64,000 nt of DNA from Elephas maximus indicus (GCF_024166365.1 NC_064838.1:75904001-75968000); one strand, 5' to 3'; positions 43,919 through 57,900 are shown, counted from the stretch's first letter. Notes: generated by a model not told the origin, from the letters alone. Made by a program: numbers and translations.

Positions 43919-46900
43919 ATGACAGCACTAAAAACTTATTTATCTATAATTACGCTGAACGTAAATGGACTAAATGCACCAATAAAGAGACAGAGAATCA
44001 CGGACTGGATAAAGAAACACGATCCATCTATATGCTGCCTACAAGGGACACACCTTAGACTTAGAGACACAAACAAACTAAAACTCAAAGGATGGAAAAA
44101 AATATATCAAGCAAATAATAAGCAAAAAAGAAGAGGAGTAGCAATATTAATTTCTGACAAAATAGACTTTAAACTTAAATCCACCACAAAGGATAAAGAA
44201 GGACACTATATAATGATAAAAGGGACAATTCATCAGGAAGATATAACCATATTAAATATTTATGCACCCAATGACAGGGCTGCAAGATACATAAATCAAA
44301 TTTTAACAGAATTGAAAAGCGAGATAGACACCTCCACATTTATAGTAGGGGATTTCAACACACCACTTTCGGAGAAGGACAGGACATCCAGTAAGAAGCT
44401 CAATAGAGACACGGAAGACCTACTTACAACAATCAACCAACTTGACCTCATAGACTTATACAGAACTCTCCACCCAACTGCTGCAAAATATACTTTTTTT
44501 TTCTAGTGCACATGCAACATTCTCTAGAATAGACCACATATTAGGTCACAAAACAAATCTTGGTAGAATCCAAAACATCGAAATATTACAAAGCATCTTC
44601 TCAGACCACAAGGCAAAGAAGCTAGAAATCAATAACAGAAAAACTAGGGAAAAGAAATCAAATACTTGGAAAATGAACAATACCCTCCTGAAAAAAGACT
44701 GGGTTATAGAAAACATCAAGGAGGGAATAAGGAAATTCTTAGAAAGCAACGAGAATGAAAATACTTCGTATCAAAACCTCTGGGACACAGCAAAAGCAGT
44801 GCTCAGAGGTCAATTTATATCGATAAATGCACACATACAAAAAGAAGAAAGAGCCAAAATCAGAGAACTGTCCCGCCAACTTGAACAAATAGAAAGTGAG
44901 CAACAAAAGAACCCATCAGGCACCAGAAGAAAACAAATAATAAAAATTAGAGCTGAACTAAATGAATTAGAGAACAGAAAAACAATTGAAAAAATTAACA
45001 AAGCCAAAAGCTGGTTCTTTGAAAAAATTAACAAAATTGATAAACCTTTGGCTAGACTGACTAAAGAAAAACAGGAGGGGAAACAAATAACCCGAATAAG
45101 AAATGAGAAGGACCACATCACAACAGTGCCAAAGGAAATTAAAAGAATCATTTCAGATTACTTCGTAAAATTGTACTCTAACAAATTTGAAAACCTAGAA
45201 GAAATGGATAAATTCTTAGAAAAATACTACCTACCTAAACTAACACATTCAGAACTAGCACAACTAAATAGACCCATAACAAAAAAAGAGATTGAAACGG
45301 TAATCAAAAAACTTCCAACAAAAAAAATCCTGGCCCAGACTGCTTCACTGCAGAGTTCTACCAAACCTTCAGAGAAGACTTAACACCACTACTACTGAAG
45401 GTATTTCAAAGCATAGAACAAGATGGAATACTACCCAACTCATTCTATGAAGCTACCATCTCCCTGATACCAAAACCAGGTAAAGACATTACAAAAAAAG
45501 AATATTTTAGACATATATCCCTTATGACCATACATGAAAAATCCTCAACAAAATTCTAGCCAATAGAATTCAACAACACATCAAAAAAATAATTCACCCT
45601 GATCAAGTGGGATTTCTACCAGGTATGCAAGGCTGGTTTAATATCAGAAAAACCATTAATGTAATCCATCACATAAACAAAACAAAAGATAGAAACCACA
45701 TGATCTTATCAATAGATGCAGAAAAGGCATTTGACAAAGTCCAACACCCATTTATGATAAAAACTCTTACCAAAATAGGAATTGAAGGAAAATTCCTCAA
45801 CATAATAAAGGGCATCTATGCAAAGCCAACAGCCAATATCACTCTAAATGGAGAGAACCTGAAAGCATTTCCCTTGAGAACGGGAACCAGACAAGGATGC
45901 CCTTTATCACCACTCCTATTCCACATCGTACTTGAAGTCCTAGCCAGGGCAATTAGGCTAGACAAAGAAACAAAGGGTATCCACATTGGCAAGGAGGAAG
46001 TAAAGCTATCACTATTTGCAGATGACATGATCGTATACATGGAAAACCCTAAGGAATCCTCCAGAAAACTACTGAAACTAATAGAAGAGTTTGACAGAGT
46101 CTCAGGTTATAAAATAAACATACAGAAATCACTTGGATTCCTCTACATCAACAAAAAGAACACCGAAGAGGAAATAACCAAATCGATACCATTCACAGTA
46201 GCCCCCAAGAAGATAAAATACTTAGGAATAAGTCTTACCAAGGACGTAAAAGACCTATACAAAGAAAACTATAAAATTCTGCTACAAGAAATTCAAAAGG
46301 ACATACTTAAGTGGAAGAACATACCCTGCTCATGGATAGGAAGACTTAACATAGTAAAAATGTCTATTCTACTAAAAGCCATCTATACATATAACGCACT
46401 TCCAATCCAAAAACCAATGTCATATTTTAAGGGGATAGAGAAACAAATCACTAATTTCATATGGAAGGGAAAGAACCCCCGGATAAGCAAAGCATTACTG
46501 AAAAAGAAGAAGAAAGTGGGAGGTCTCACTCTACCTGATTTCAGAAACTATTATACAGCTACAGTAGTCAAAACAGCCTGGTACTGGTACAACAACAGGC
46601 ACATAGACCAATGGAACAGAACTGAGAACCCAGATAGAAATCCATCCATGTATGAGCAGCTGATATTTGACAAAGGCCCAGTGTCAGTTAATTGGGGAAA
46701 AGATAGTCTTTTTAACAAATGGTGCTGGCATAACTGGATATCCATTTGCAAAAGAATGAAACAGGACCCATACCTCACACCAAGCACAAAAACTAACTCC
46801 AAGTGGATCAAAGACCTAAACATAAAGACTAAAACGATAAAGATCATGGAAGAAAAAATAGGGACAACCCTAGGAGCCCTAATACAGGGCATAAACAGAA

Positions 46901-47736
46901 TACAAAACATTACCAAAAATGATGAAGAGAAACCCGATAACTGGGAGTTCCTAAAAATCAAACACCTATGTTCATCTAAAGACTTCACCAAAAGAGTAAA
47001 AAGACCACCTACAGACTGGGAAAGAATATTCAGCTATGACATCTCAGACCAGCACCTGATCTCTAAAATCTACATGATTCTGTCAAAACTCAACCACAAA
47101 AAGACAAGCAACCCAATCAAGAAGTGGGCAAAGAATATGAACACACATTTCACTAAAGAAGACATTCAGGCCGCCAACAGATACATGAGAAAATGCTCTC
47201 GATCATTAGCCATTAGAGAAATGCAAATTAAAACTATGATGAGATTCTATCTCACACCAACTAAAAGACTGGCATTAATCCAAAAAACACAAAATAATAA
47301 ATGTTGGAGAGGCTGTGGAGAGATTGGAACTCTCATACACTGCTGGTGGGATTGTAAAATGATACAACCACTTTGGAAATCCATCTGGCTTTACCTTAAA
47401 CAGTTAGAAATAGAACTACCATACAACCCAGAAATCCCACTCCTCGGAATATACCCTAGAGATACAAGAGCCTTCACACAAACACACATATGCACACCCA
47501 TGTTTATTGCAGCTCTGTTTACAATAGCAAAAAGCTGGAAGCAACCAAGGTGTCCGTCAACGGATGAATGGGTAAATAAATTGTGGTATATTCACACAAT
47601 GGAATACTACGCATCGATAAAGAACAGTGACGAATCTGTGAAACAATTCATAACACGGAGGAATCTGGAAGACATTATGCTGAGCGAAATGAGTCAGAGG
47701 CAAAAGGACAAATATTGTATAAGACCACTATTATAA
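43919..47736 (+). pseudogene. L1 ORF2 of 'D', RT half open
   Basis: The ATG at 43919 opens the endonuclease to 44506 (ICCLQGTHLRL: the usual Glu after LQ is Gly, a likely catalytic loss). A T-run at 44492-44501 shifts the frame. 44673-45383 is open, broken by a 1-bp change near 45330. 45607-47736 is open for 709 codons: [15 protein letters not shown] (motif A), [29 protein letters not shown] (FADD at residues 137-140), and the Cys motif [19 protein letters not shown]. Inactive as a whole. Confidence 0.93.
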
Positions 47737-48739
47737 GATCTTGAGAAATAGAAAAAACGGAGAAGAACACATACTTTTGTGGTTACAAAGGGGGGAGGGA
47801 GGGAGGGAGGGGGAGGGTTTTTTATTGATCAATCAGTAGATAAGAACTGCTTTGGGTGAAGGGAAAGACAACACTCAATACAAAGAAGGTCAGCCCAATT
47901 GGACTGGACTAAAAGCAAAGAGGTTTCCGGGATAAAATGAATGCTTCAAAGGTCAGTGGAGCAGGGGCTGGGGTCTGGGGAACATGGTTTGAGGAGACTT
48001 CTAAGTCAACAGGCAAAATAATTCTATTATGAAAACATTCTGCATCCCATTTTGAATTGTGGCCCCTGGGGTCCTAAATGCCAACAAGGGGCCATCTAAG
48101 ATACATCAGTTGGTCTCAACCCACCTGGAGCAAAGTCAAAGGAAGAACACCAAGGCCACACGACAACTAAGAACCCAAGAGACAGAAAGGGCCACATGAA
48201 CCAGAGACCTACATTATCCTGAGACCAGAAGAACTAGTTGGTGCCCGGCCACAATCGATGTCTGCCCTGCTAGGGAGCACAACAGACAACTCCTGAGGGA
48301 GCAGGTGGCCAATGGGATACAGACCCCAAATTCTCATAAAAAGACCATACCTAATGATATGAATGCGACTAGAGGAATCCCAGAGACAATGCTCCCCAGA
48401 ACTTCTGATGGCACAGGACAGGAACCATCCCCAAAGACAACTCATCAGGCATGAAAAGGACTGGTCAGCGGTGGGGAGAGAGATGCTGATGAAGAGTGAG
48501 CCAATTAAATTAGATGGACACTGGAGAGTGTGTTGGCAACTCTTGACTGGAGGGGGGATGGGAAGAAAGAGAGAGATGAAAGATGGCAAAATTGGCACGA
48601 AACGAGAGACTGAAAGGGTTGACTCAATAGGGGGAGAGCAAGTGGGAGAAGGGAGTATGATGTATGTAAACCTACATGTGACAGACTGATTGGAATGGTA
48701 AATGTTCACTTGAAGCTTAATAAAAATTAATTAAAAAAA
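47737..48739 (+). other. L1 'D' 3'UTR
   Basis: About 1 kb of non-coding 3'UTR. It holds a purine run 'ggggggagggagggaggg' (about 47790-47809) able to form a G-quadruplex, a feature reported for L1 3'UTRs. Short frames here are not genes. Confidence 0.8.
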
Positions 48740-48880
48740 AAAACTGCCCCATAGAATTTTCTTGGCTATAATTTTTAAGAAAGCAGATCCCCAGGTCTTC
48801 TCCTGAGAAGCCACTTGGTGGATTCACAATGTCAAATTTCGGTTAGCAGCCAAGCACTTATCCATTGCACCAAACTGCTA
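48740..48880 (-). mobile_element. AfroSINE, 5' piece (split by L1 'D')
   Basis: Starts with the second copy of the target duplication, then 'tttcttggctataattttta', 'cacttggtggattcacaatg', 'cacttatccattgcaccaaa'. The left arm keeps only its last part (26960-26996). Confidence 0.88.
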
Positions 48881-49040
48881 CAGAGCAATTATAAACAGAG
48901 AGACACCTGTGATTTATCACCTAAGTCAACAAGAATGTATAGTTCGTTTTACTGAGAATCAGAAAGGCATTCATCACATAAAACAAAATAATCTGCTCCA
49001 AAAATATTTACTACTTATTGTGTGTCTTAATTGTCTAGTG

Positions 49041-49200
49041 CTGCTTGTGACACAGTGGTTAAGAGCTATGACTGCTAACTAAAAGCTTGGTGGTTCGAAT
49101 TCACCAGGTATTCCTTGGAAACCCTATGGGCAGTTCTACTCTGTCCTATAGGGTGGCTACAAGTCAGAATCGACTCGAGGACAGTGGGTTTGGTATTATT
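49041..49200 (+). mobile_element. AfroSINE, intact partner of the split left-arm SINE
   Basis: 'tgacacagtggttaagagct', 'cttggtggttcgaattcacc', 'ctatgggcagttctactctg', 'gtcagaatcgactcgaggac'. It shows the pre-insertion state of the site that holds the L1 pair in the left arm. Confidence 0.93.
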
Positions 49201-49214
49201 TTTATTTGCTATGA

Positions 49215-49247
<33 letters not shown>

Positions 49248-49262
49248 CTTTTTTTTTTTTTT

Positions 49263-49628
49263 ATGACACAAATACCAAAACTAGGTAGCCTTAAATAAAC
49301 GAAATTTATTTTCTCATTGTTCTGGAAGCTAAAAGTCCAAGTAAAGTACTGGGTGTGTCAATTCCTTGCTTGTGAATAGCCCTGTGCATTCCTTGGTTCC
49401 TTGACATTCTTTGGCTTTTAAACAATCCTCACATGGTTTGTGTGTCTGTGTATATTCTGCTCTTTTAATAACTCAGACAAGATTAGGTTTAAGATCCACC
49501 CTACACTGGTATAGCCTCATTAGCATAACAAAATAAAACTGTTATTTCTAAACAGGATCATATATGCAAGTACAGGGGTTAGAATTTCAACACCTATTTT
49601 GGAAATGGCACAATTCAATCCATAACAT
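49263..49628 (-). mobile_element. ERVL-MaLR-like solo LTR (partial)
   Basis: Antisense LTR ending 'ggcacaattcaatccataac'. Partner of 11377-11725, with facing text such as 'tgtgtctgtgtatattctgc' (here) and 'gaatatacagacacacacac' (left). Preceded by an A/T homopolymer tract at 49228-49262. Confidence 0.68.
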
Positions 49629-49694
49629 TGTGTTAAAATGAAAAAAAAAGTATACTCAAATTGTCTAATGTAGGCAGATTCTGAAACTCTGCTC

Positions 49695-51135
49695 TGTGAT
49701 ATGTTGTTTTTGTTAGGTGCCATTGAGTAGGTTCCAACTCATAGTGACCCTGTGTACAACAGAAGTAAACATTGCCCAGTCCTTAACCATCCCCACAATT
49801 GTTGCTATGTTTGAGCTCATTGTTGCAGCCACTGTGTCAATCCATTTCATCCAGTGTCTTCCTCTCTTTCATTGACCTTCTATCTTACCAAGCACAATGC
49901 TCTTCTCTAAGGAACTGGTCTCTTCTGGAAAACATGTCCAAAGTACAGGAAGCAAAGTCTGGTCATCCTCCCTTCCAGAGAACGGCCTGTTCTTTTTCCA
50001 GGACAGACTTGTTTATTCTTCTGGCAGTTCATAGTACTTTCAAAATTTTTCAGCAACACCATAATTCAAAGACATCAATTCTTCCTCAGTCTTCCTTATT
50101 CGTTGCCTAGCTTTTGCATGCACATGATTTGATTGAAAATACCATGGCTTGAGTCAGGCACTCATTAGTCTGCAAAGTGACATCTTTACTTTCGACACTT
50201 TAAAGAGATTTTTGCAGCCGATTTTTCCAATGCAATACTTCATTTTATTTCTCGACTGCTGCTTCCAAGGGGGTTGATTGTGGATCCAAGTAAAATGAAA
50301 TCCTTGACAACTTCAATCTTATCTCCATTTATCATGATGTTTCTTATTGGTCCAGTTGTGAGAATTTTTGTTAAAAAAAAAATTTATATGTAGAGATGCA
50401 GTCCATACTGAAGGGTGTAGTCTTGGATTTTCATCAGTAACTGCTTCAAGTCCTCTTTGCTGTCAGCAAAACCAAACCAAGAACCAAACACATTGCCATC
50501 ATGTCAGTTCCAACTCATAGCAACCTTATAGCACAGAGCAGAACTGCCCCATAGAGTTTTCAAGGAGCACCTGGTGGATTCAAACTGCTGACCTTTTGGT
50601 TAGCAGCTGTAGCACTTAACCACTATGCAACCAGGGTTTCAGCAAGCAAGACTATATCATCTGCATATCTCAGATTATTAATGAATCTTCCATCTATCCA
50701 GATACCACATTCTTCTTGATATAGTCCAGTCTCTCAGATTATTTGCTCAGCATACAGATTGAATAAGTATGATGAAAGATACAACCCTGATGCACACCTT
50801 TCCTGATTTTAAACCATACCATATCCCCTTGTCCTGTTCAAACAGCTTCCTCTGGGTCTTTTTACAGGTTCCATAAAAGCACAATTAAGTGTTATGCAAT
50901 TCCCATTCTTTGCAATGTTTTTCATAATTTGTTGTGATCCACACAAATGCCTTTCTATAGGCATTTAATAAAATACTGGTAAACATCCTTCTGGAGTTCT
51001 TTGTTATAGGCAAAATCCATCTGACATCAGCGATGATATCCCTCATTTCATGTCCTCTTCTGAATTCGCCTTGAATTTCCAGCAGTTCCCTGTGGATGTA
51101 CTACTGCAACTGTTTTTGAATTATCTGTGATATGA
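49695..51135 (-). mobile_element. RTE (BovB-type) LINE, RT to 3' end
   Basis: Partner of 10075-11300. Reading on the minus strand: 3' end 'gttggaacctactcaatggc', then upstream LGSTIN and LNIKK segments, and the RT box near 50655-50680 reading RYADDIVLLA, so YADD is kept here although the left copy has YAGD. A SINE splits it at 50468-50640. Stops and indels throughout. Confidence 0.85.
50468..50640 (-). mobile_element. AfroSINE, private to the right arm
   Basis: A-rich start 'aaaccaaaccaagaaccaaa', then 'gagcagaactgccccataga' and 'cttaaccactatgcaaccag'. 'tcagcaa' occurs on both sides (about 50463 and 50639), a short target duplication. The left RTE copy is uninterrupted at this site (about 10550). 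Confidence 0.92.
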
Positions 51136-51624
51136 ATGACTTTAAACATGCATTTCAACTATTGGAGGAGGTCGATTAACTAGATATACTAAATGGGGTT
51201 GAAATACTTTTCTGTTCAAAAATCAGTCACAATTCACAAAATCGACTGTATGGTACTTGGTTATCCTTGCTTCATCACAGTACAAAGTTAACAAAGTTCA
51301 TTTCTTATGAATTTATCCTCATCTGCCATGTAAATTTAATTAATTTGACAGTCATTTTTTTTGTTAGATAATCTTTTTTTTAAATCTTAATTTTTAACTT
51401 TAAAATCTCATTGCCTTGCACTAAAAGAAATGTTTGATTAGGTCATATTTTTATGTTTTAGGAAGGTACCATGCTTCACAGATAAGAGTTTGAAATAAAA
51501 CCAAATATTGCTGTCCACAAAGGAAAATTAACCCAGTATGATTCAATATATAGGGGGTTAAACCTATGAAATTTTCTTTGTCTTTAAGGGCTATAACAAA
51601 TTCTACTAATATAAAGAATATTTT
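51136..51624. other. No gene seen; shared arm flank
   Basis: Mirrors 9540-10074. Ends with TATAAAGAATATTTT (51610-51624), the left copy of the L1 'E' target duplication. Confidence 0.65.
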
Positions 51625-52630
51625 TTTGAATAATTTTTATTGTGCTTTATGTGAAAGTTTACAAATCAAGTCAGTCTGTCACATATAAGCTTATGTACAC
51701 CTTACTCCATACTCCCACTTATTCTCGCCCTAATGAGTCAGCCCGCTCCCTCCTTCCAGTCTCTCCTTTTGTGATGATTTTGCTGGTTTCTAACCTTCTC
51801 TACCCTCCTATCTCCCCTCCAGACAGGAGATGTCAATACAGTCTCAAGTGTCCACCTGATACAAGTAGCTCAATCTTCATCAGCATCTCTCTCCAACCCA
51901 TTGTCCAGTCCCTTCCATGTCTGATGAGTTGTCTTCGGGAATGGTTCCTGTCCTGGGCCAACAGAAGTTTTGGGGACCATGACCGCCGGGATTCCTCTAG
52001 TCTCAGTCAGACCATTAAGCCTGGTCTTTTTATGAGAATTTGGGGTCTGCATCCCACTGATCTCCTGCTCCCTCAGGGGTTCTCTGTTCTGCTCCCTGTC
52101 AGGGCAGCCATCGGTTGTGGCTGGGTACATTCTAGTTCTTCTGGTCTCAGGGTGATGTAAATCTGGTTCATGTGGCCCTTTCTGTCTCTTGGGCTCATAG
52201 TTATCGTGTGACGTTGGTGTTCTTCATTCTCCTTTGATACAGGTGGATTGAGACCAATTGATGCATCTTAGATCGCCACTTGTTAGCATTTAAGACCCCA
52301 GACGCCACATTTCAAAGTGGGATGCAGAATGTTTTCATAATAGAATTATTTTGCCAATTGACTTAGAAGTCCCCTTAAGCCATAGTCCCCCAAACCCTGC
52401 CCTTGCTCCGCTGACCTTTGAAGTGTTTAGTTTATCCCGGAAACTCCTTTGCTTTTGGTCCAGTCCAATTGAGTTGACCTTCCATGTATTGAGTGTTGTC
52501 TTTCCCTTCACCTAAAGTAGTTCTTATCTACTAACTAATCAGTAAATAACCCTCTCCCACCCTCCCTCCCTCCCCACCTCGTAACCACAAAAGTATGTGT
52601 TCTTCTCAGTTTTTACTATTTCTCCAGATC

Positions 52631-55600
52631 TTATAATAGTGGTCTTATACAATATTTGTCCTTTTGACTAATTTCACTCAGCATAATGCCTTCCAGGTTC
52701 CTCCATGTTATGAAATGTTTCACAGATTCATCACTGTTCTTTATCCATGCGTAGTATTCCATTGTATGAATACACTACAATTTATTTAACCATTCATCTG
52801 TTGATGGACACCTTGGTTGCTTCCAGCTTTTTGTTGTTGTAAACAGAGCTGCAATAAACATGGGTGTGCATATATCTGTTTGTGTAAAGGCTCTTATTTC
52901 TCTAGGATATATTCCGACAAGGGGGATTTCTGGGTTGTATTTTTTTATGGTAGTTCTATTTCTAACTTTTTAAGAAGACGCCAGATAGATTTCCAAAGTG
53001 GTTGTCCCATTTTACATTCCCACCAGCAGTGTATAAGAGTTCCAATGTCTCCTCAGCCTCTCCAACATTTATTATTTTGTGTTTTTTGGGTTAACACCAG
53101 CCTTGTTGGAGTGAGATGGAATCTCATCGTAGTTTTAATTTGCATTTCTCTAATGGCTAATGATCGAGAGTATTTTCTCATGTATCTGTTAGCTGCCTGA
53201 ATATCTTCTCTAGTGAAGTGCGTGTTCATATCCTTTGCCCACTTTTTGATCGGGTTGTTTGTCTTTTTGTGGTTGAGTTTTCACAGAATCATGTAGATTT
53301 TAGAGATCAGGCACTGGTCAGAAATGTCATAGCTGAAAATTCTTTCCCAATCTGTAGGTGGTCTCTTTACTCTTTTGGTGAAGTCTTTAGATGAGCATAG
53401 GTGTTTGATTTTTAGGAACTCCCAGTTATCTGGTTTCTCTTTGCCATTTTTGGTAATGTTTTGTATTCTGTTTATGCCTTGTATTAGGGCTCCTAACGTT
53501 TTCCCTATTTTTTCTTCCATGATCTTTATCGTTTTAGTCTTTATGTTTAGGTCTTTGATCCACTTGGAGTTAGTTTTTGTGCATGGTGTGAGGTATGGGT
53601 CGTGTTTCATTTTTTTGCAAATGGATATCCAGTTATGCTAGCAAAATTTGTTAAAAAGACTATCTTTTCCGCAATTAACTGACACTGGTCCTTTGTCAAA
53701 TATCATCCGCTCATATGTGGATGGATTTATATCTGGGTTCTCATTTCTGTTCCATTGGTCTGTGTGCCTGTTGTTGTACCAATACCAGGCTGTTTTGACT
53801 ACTGTGCCTGTATAATAGGTTCTAAAATCAGGTAGAGTGAGGCTTCCCACTTTCTTCTGCTTTTTCAGTAATGCTTTACTTATCCAGGGCTTCTTTCCCT
53901 TCCATATGAAGTTGGTGATTTGTTTCTCCATCACATTAAAAAATGTCATTGGAATTTGGATCGGAAAGTGCATTGTATGTATAGATGGCTTTTGGTAGAA
54001 TAGACATTTTTACTATGTTAATTCTTCCTATCCATCAGCAAGGTATTTTTTCCACTTATATAAGTCCTTTTTAGTTTCTTGCACTAGTACTTTGTAGTTT
54101 TCTTTGTATAGGTCTTTTACATCTTTGGTAAGATTTATTCCTAAGTATTTTATCTTCTTGGGGGCTACTGTGAATGGTATTGATTTGGTGATTTCCTCTT
54201 CGATGTTCTTTTTGTTCATGTAGAGGAATCCAAGTGATTTTTGTATGTTTATCTTACAACCTGAGACTCTGCCAAACTCTTCTATTAGTTTCAGTAGTTT
54301 TCTGGAGGATTCCATAGGTTTTTCTGTGTATAAGATCATGTCATCTGCAAATAGAGGTAATTTTACTTCTTCCTTGCCAATCCGGATGCCCTTTATTTCT
54401 TTGTCTAGCCTAATTCCTCTGGCTAGGACCTCTAGCACAATGTTGAATAAGAGTGGTGATAAAGGACATTCTTGTCTGGTTCCCGTTCTCAAGGGAAATG
54501 CTTTCAGGCTGTCTCCATTTAGAATGATGTTGGTGGGAGATGCCCTTTATAATGTTGAGGAATTTTCCTTCAATTCCTATTTTGCTGAGAGTTTTTATCA
54601 TAAATGGGTTTTGGACTTTGTCAAATGCCTTTTCTGTATCAATTGATAAGATCATGTGTTTTTTGTCTTTTGTTTATATGGTGGATTACATTAATGGTTT
54701 TTCTAATATTAAACCAGCCTTGCATAAAAAAAAATAATAATAAAAATAAAACCCACTTGATCATGGTGGATTATTTTTTTGATATGTTGTTGAATTCTAT
54801 TGGCTAGAGTTTTGTTGAGGATTTTTGCATCTATGTTCATGAGAGATACAGGTCTGTAATTTTCTTTTTTTGTGGTGTCTTTACCTGGTTTTGGTATCAG
54901 GGATATCCTGGCTTCATAGAATGAGTTAGGTAGTATTCCATCCTTTTCTATGCTTTGAAATACCTTTATTAGTAGTGGTGTTAACTCTTCTCTGAAAGTT
55001 TGGTAGAACCGTCCGGGCCAGGGCTTTTTTTTGTTGGGAGTTTTTTGATTACCTTTTCAATCTCTTTTTTTGTTATGGGTCTATTTAGTTGTTCTACTTC
55101 TGATTGTGTTAGTTCAGGTAGGTAGTGTTTTTCCAGGAATTCATCCATTTCTTCTAGGTTTGCAAATTTGTTAGAGTACAATTTTTCATAATAATCTGAA
55201 ATGATTTTTTTTAATTTCAGTTGGGTCTGTTGTGATGTGGCCCATCTCGTTTCTTATTTGGGTTATTTGTTTCCTTTCATGTATTTCTTTAGTCAGTCTG
55301 GCCAGTGGTTTATCAATTTTGTTAATTTTTTCAAAGAAGCAGCTTTTGGCTTTGTTAATTCTTTCAATTTTTTTTCCGTTCTGTAATTCATTTAGTTCTG
55401 CTCTAATTTTTATTATTTGTTTTCTTCTGGTGCCTGATGGATTCTTTTGTTGTTCACTCTCTATTTGTTCAAATTGTAGGGACAGTTCTCTGATTTTGTC
55501 TCTTTCTTCTTTATGTATGTGTGCTTTTATCAATATAAATTGACCTCTGAGCACTGCTTTTGCTGTGTCCCAGAGGTTTTGATAGGAAGTATTTTCAGTC

Positions 55601-56430
55601 TCGTTGCATTCTATGAATTTCTTTATTCCCTCCTTAATGTCTTCTATAACCCAGTCTTTTTTCAGGAAGGTATTGTTCAGTTTCCAAGTATTTGATTTCT
55701 TTTACCTGATTTTTCTGTTATTGATTTCCACTTTTATGGCCTTGTGGTCTGAGAAGATGCTTTGTAATATTTCGATGTTTTGGATTCTGCAAAGGTTTGT
55801 TTTATGACCTAATATGTGGTCTATTCTAGAGAATGTTCCATGTGCACTAGAAAAAAAAGTATACTTTGTAGCCGTTGTGTGGAGTGTTCTGTATAAGTCA
55901 ATGAGGTCAAGTTGGGTGATTGTAGTAATTAGGTCTTCCGTGTCTCTATTGAGCTTCTTACTGGAAGTCCTGTCCTCTGAAAGTGGTGTGTTGAAGTCTC
56001 CTACTGTAATTGTGGAGGTGTCTATCTCAGTTTTCAGTTCTGTTAAAGTTTGTTTTATGTATTTTGCAGCCCTGTCACTGGGTGCATAAATATTTAATTT
56101 GGTTATATCTTTCTGGTCTATTGTCTCTTTAATCATTATGTAGTGTCCTTCTTTATCCTTTGTGGTGGATTTAAGTTTAAAGTCAATTTTGTCAGAAATT
56201 AATATTGCTACTCCTGCTCTTTTTTGCTTGTTGTTTACTTGATATATTTTTTTCCATCCTTTGAGTTTTAGTTTGTTTGTGTCTCTAAGTCTAAGGTGTG
56301 TCTCTTGTAGGCAGCATATAGATGGATCGTGTTTCTTTAACCAGTCTGAGACTCTCTGTCTCTTTATTGGTGCATTTAGTCCATTTACACTCAGCATAAT
56401 TATAGATAAGTGTGTGTTTAGTGCTGTCAT
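52631..56430 (-). pseudogene. L1 ORF2 of 'E', several frame breaks
   Basis: 56430-55702: endonuclease ([48 protein letters not shown]). 55554-55186 and 55181-54981: linker. 54655-54410: [15 protein letters not shown]. 54492-54028: RT with [14 protein letters not shown] (FADD kept). 53973-53638 and 53610-53281 follow, then the C-terminal zone with the Cys motif region near 53080-53000, ending at 52631. At least six frame breaks and an internal loss near 55010. Confidence 0.92.
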
Positions 56431-56872
56431 TTTGATTCCTTTTTGTGTGTTGTTGACAATTTCATTTTTCTACTTACTTTTTTGTGCTGAGATGTTTTTC
56501 TCTGTAAATTGTGTGTTCCTCATTTTCATAGTAGTTGACTTTATGTTTGCTGAGTTGTTACGTTTTTCTTGGTTTTTATTTTGAGTTTTGGAGTTGTTAT
56601 ACCTCTTTGTGGTTACCTTAATATTTACCCCTATTTTTCTGAGTAAAAACCTAACTTGTATTGTCCTATATCGCCTTGTTTTCCTCTCCATATGGCAGTT
56701 TTAGTCCCTCTTTTTGATTATTGTGATCTTTTACATATTGATTTCAATGATTCCCTGTTTTGAGCACTTTTTTCTTTTTAAAATTAATCTTAATTTGTTT
56801 TTATGATTTGCCCATTTGAGTTGATATCAGGATGTTGTGTTCTGTGACCTTGTGTTGTGCTGGTATCTGATA

Positions 56873-57900
56873 TTATTGGTTGTCTGACCAGACAATTTCC
56901 TTTAATATTTCTTGTAGCTTTGGTTTGTTTTTTACAAATTCTCTAAGCTTGTGTTTATCTGTAAATGTTTTAATTTCACCTTTATATTTGAGAAAGAGTT
57001 TTGCTGGATATATCATCCTTGGCTGGCAGTGTCTCTCCTTCAGTGCTCTATATATCATCCAATTGCCTTCTTGACTGCATAGTTTCTGCTGAGTCGTCTG
57101 AACTAATTCTTATTGATTCTTCTTTGTACGAGACCTTTCTTTCATCTCTGGCTGCTTTTAAAATTTTCTCTTTATTTTTGGTTTTGGCAAGTTTGATGAT
57201 AATATGTCTTCGTGATTTTCTTTTTGGATCAATCTTATATTGGTTTCGATGAGCATCTTGGATAGATATCCTTTCGTCTTTCATGATGTCAAGGAAGTTT
57301 TCTGCCAACATATCTTCAACTATTCTTTCTGTATTTTCTGTTATCCCTCCCTGTTCTGGGACTCCAATCACATGCAAGTTATTCTTCTTGATAGAGTCCC
57401 ACACGATTCTTAGGTTTTCTTCATTTTTTAAAATTCTCTTATCTGATTTTTTTTTCAGCTGTATTGGTGTCAGTTGCCTTGTCCTCCAGATCCCCCACCC
57501 TGCATTCCAATTGCTCGAGTCTGCTCCTCTGACTTCCTATTGAGTTGTCTAGTTCTGTAATTTTACTGTTAATCTTTCAGATTTCTGAATGTTGTTTCTC
57601 TATGGATTCTTGCAGCTTATTAATTTTTCCACTATGTTCTTGAATAATCTTTTTGATTTCTTCAACCACTTTATCAGTGTGTTCCTTGGCTTTTTCTGTA
57701 GATTGCCTTATTTCATTTCTGAGGTCATCCCTGATGTCTTGAAGCATTCTGTAAATTAGTTTTTTATATTCTGCATCTGGCAATTCCAGGATTGTCTTTT
57801 CATTTGGGAAAGATTTTGATTCTTTAATTTGGGGAGTTGTAGAAGCAACCATGGTCTGCTTCTTTATGTGGTTTGATATCAACTGCTGTCTCTGAGCCAT
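56873..57900 (-). pseudogene. L1 ORF1 of 'E', broken
   Basis: The ATG at 57900 gives MAQRQQLISNHIKKQTM and the coiled coil to 57577. The RRM is in 57404-57048 (MWDSIKKNNLHVIGVPEQ, ISIQDAHRNQYKIDPKRK) and the CTD in 57058-56873 (QPRMIYPAKLFLKYKGEIK). A frameshift near 57570-57410 and another near 57055. Confidence 0.9.

Larger units (their letters stand above)
42985..48739 (+). mobile_element. L1 LINE 'D', 5'-truncated
   Basis: Begins inside ORF1 (coding pieces from 43046), then spacer, ORF2 43919-47736, and a 3'UTR with a G-rich run at about 47790-47815, AATAAA at 48719-48724 and an A-tail. The target duplication AAAACTGCCCCATAG(A) lies on both sides. Inserted into a SINE in the right arm only. 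Confidence 0.95.

Noticed and set aside
45607-47736. The 709-codon frame as an active reverse transcriptase gene
   Set aside because: It is the downstream part of L1 'D' ORF2, cut off from its endonuclease by frameshifts and in a 5'-truncated element with no promoter.
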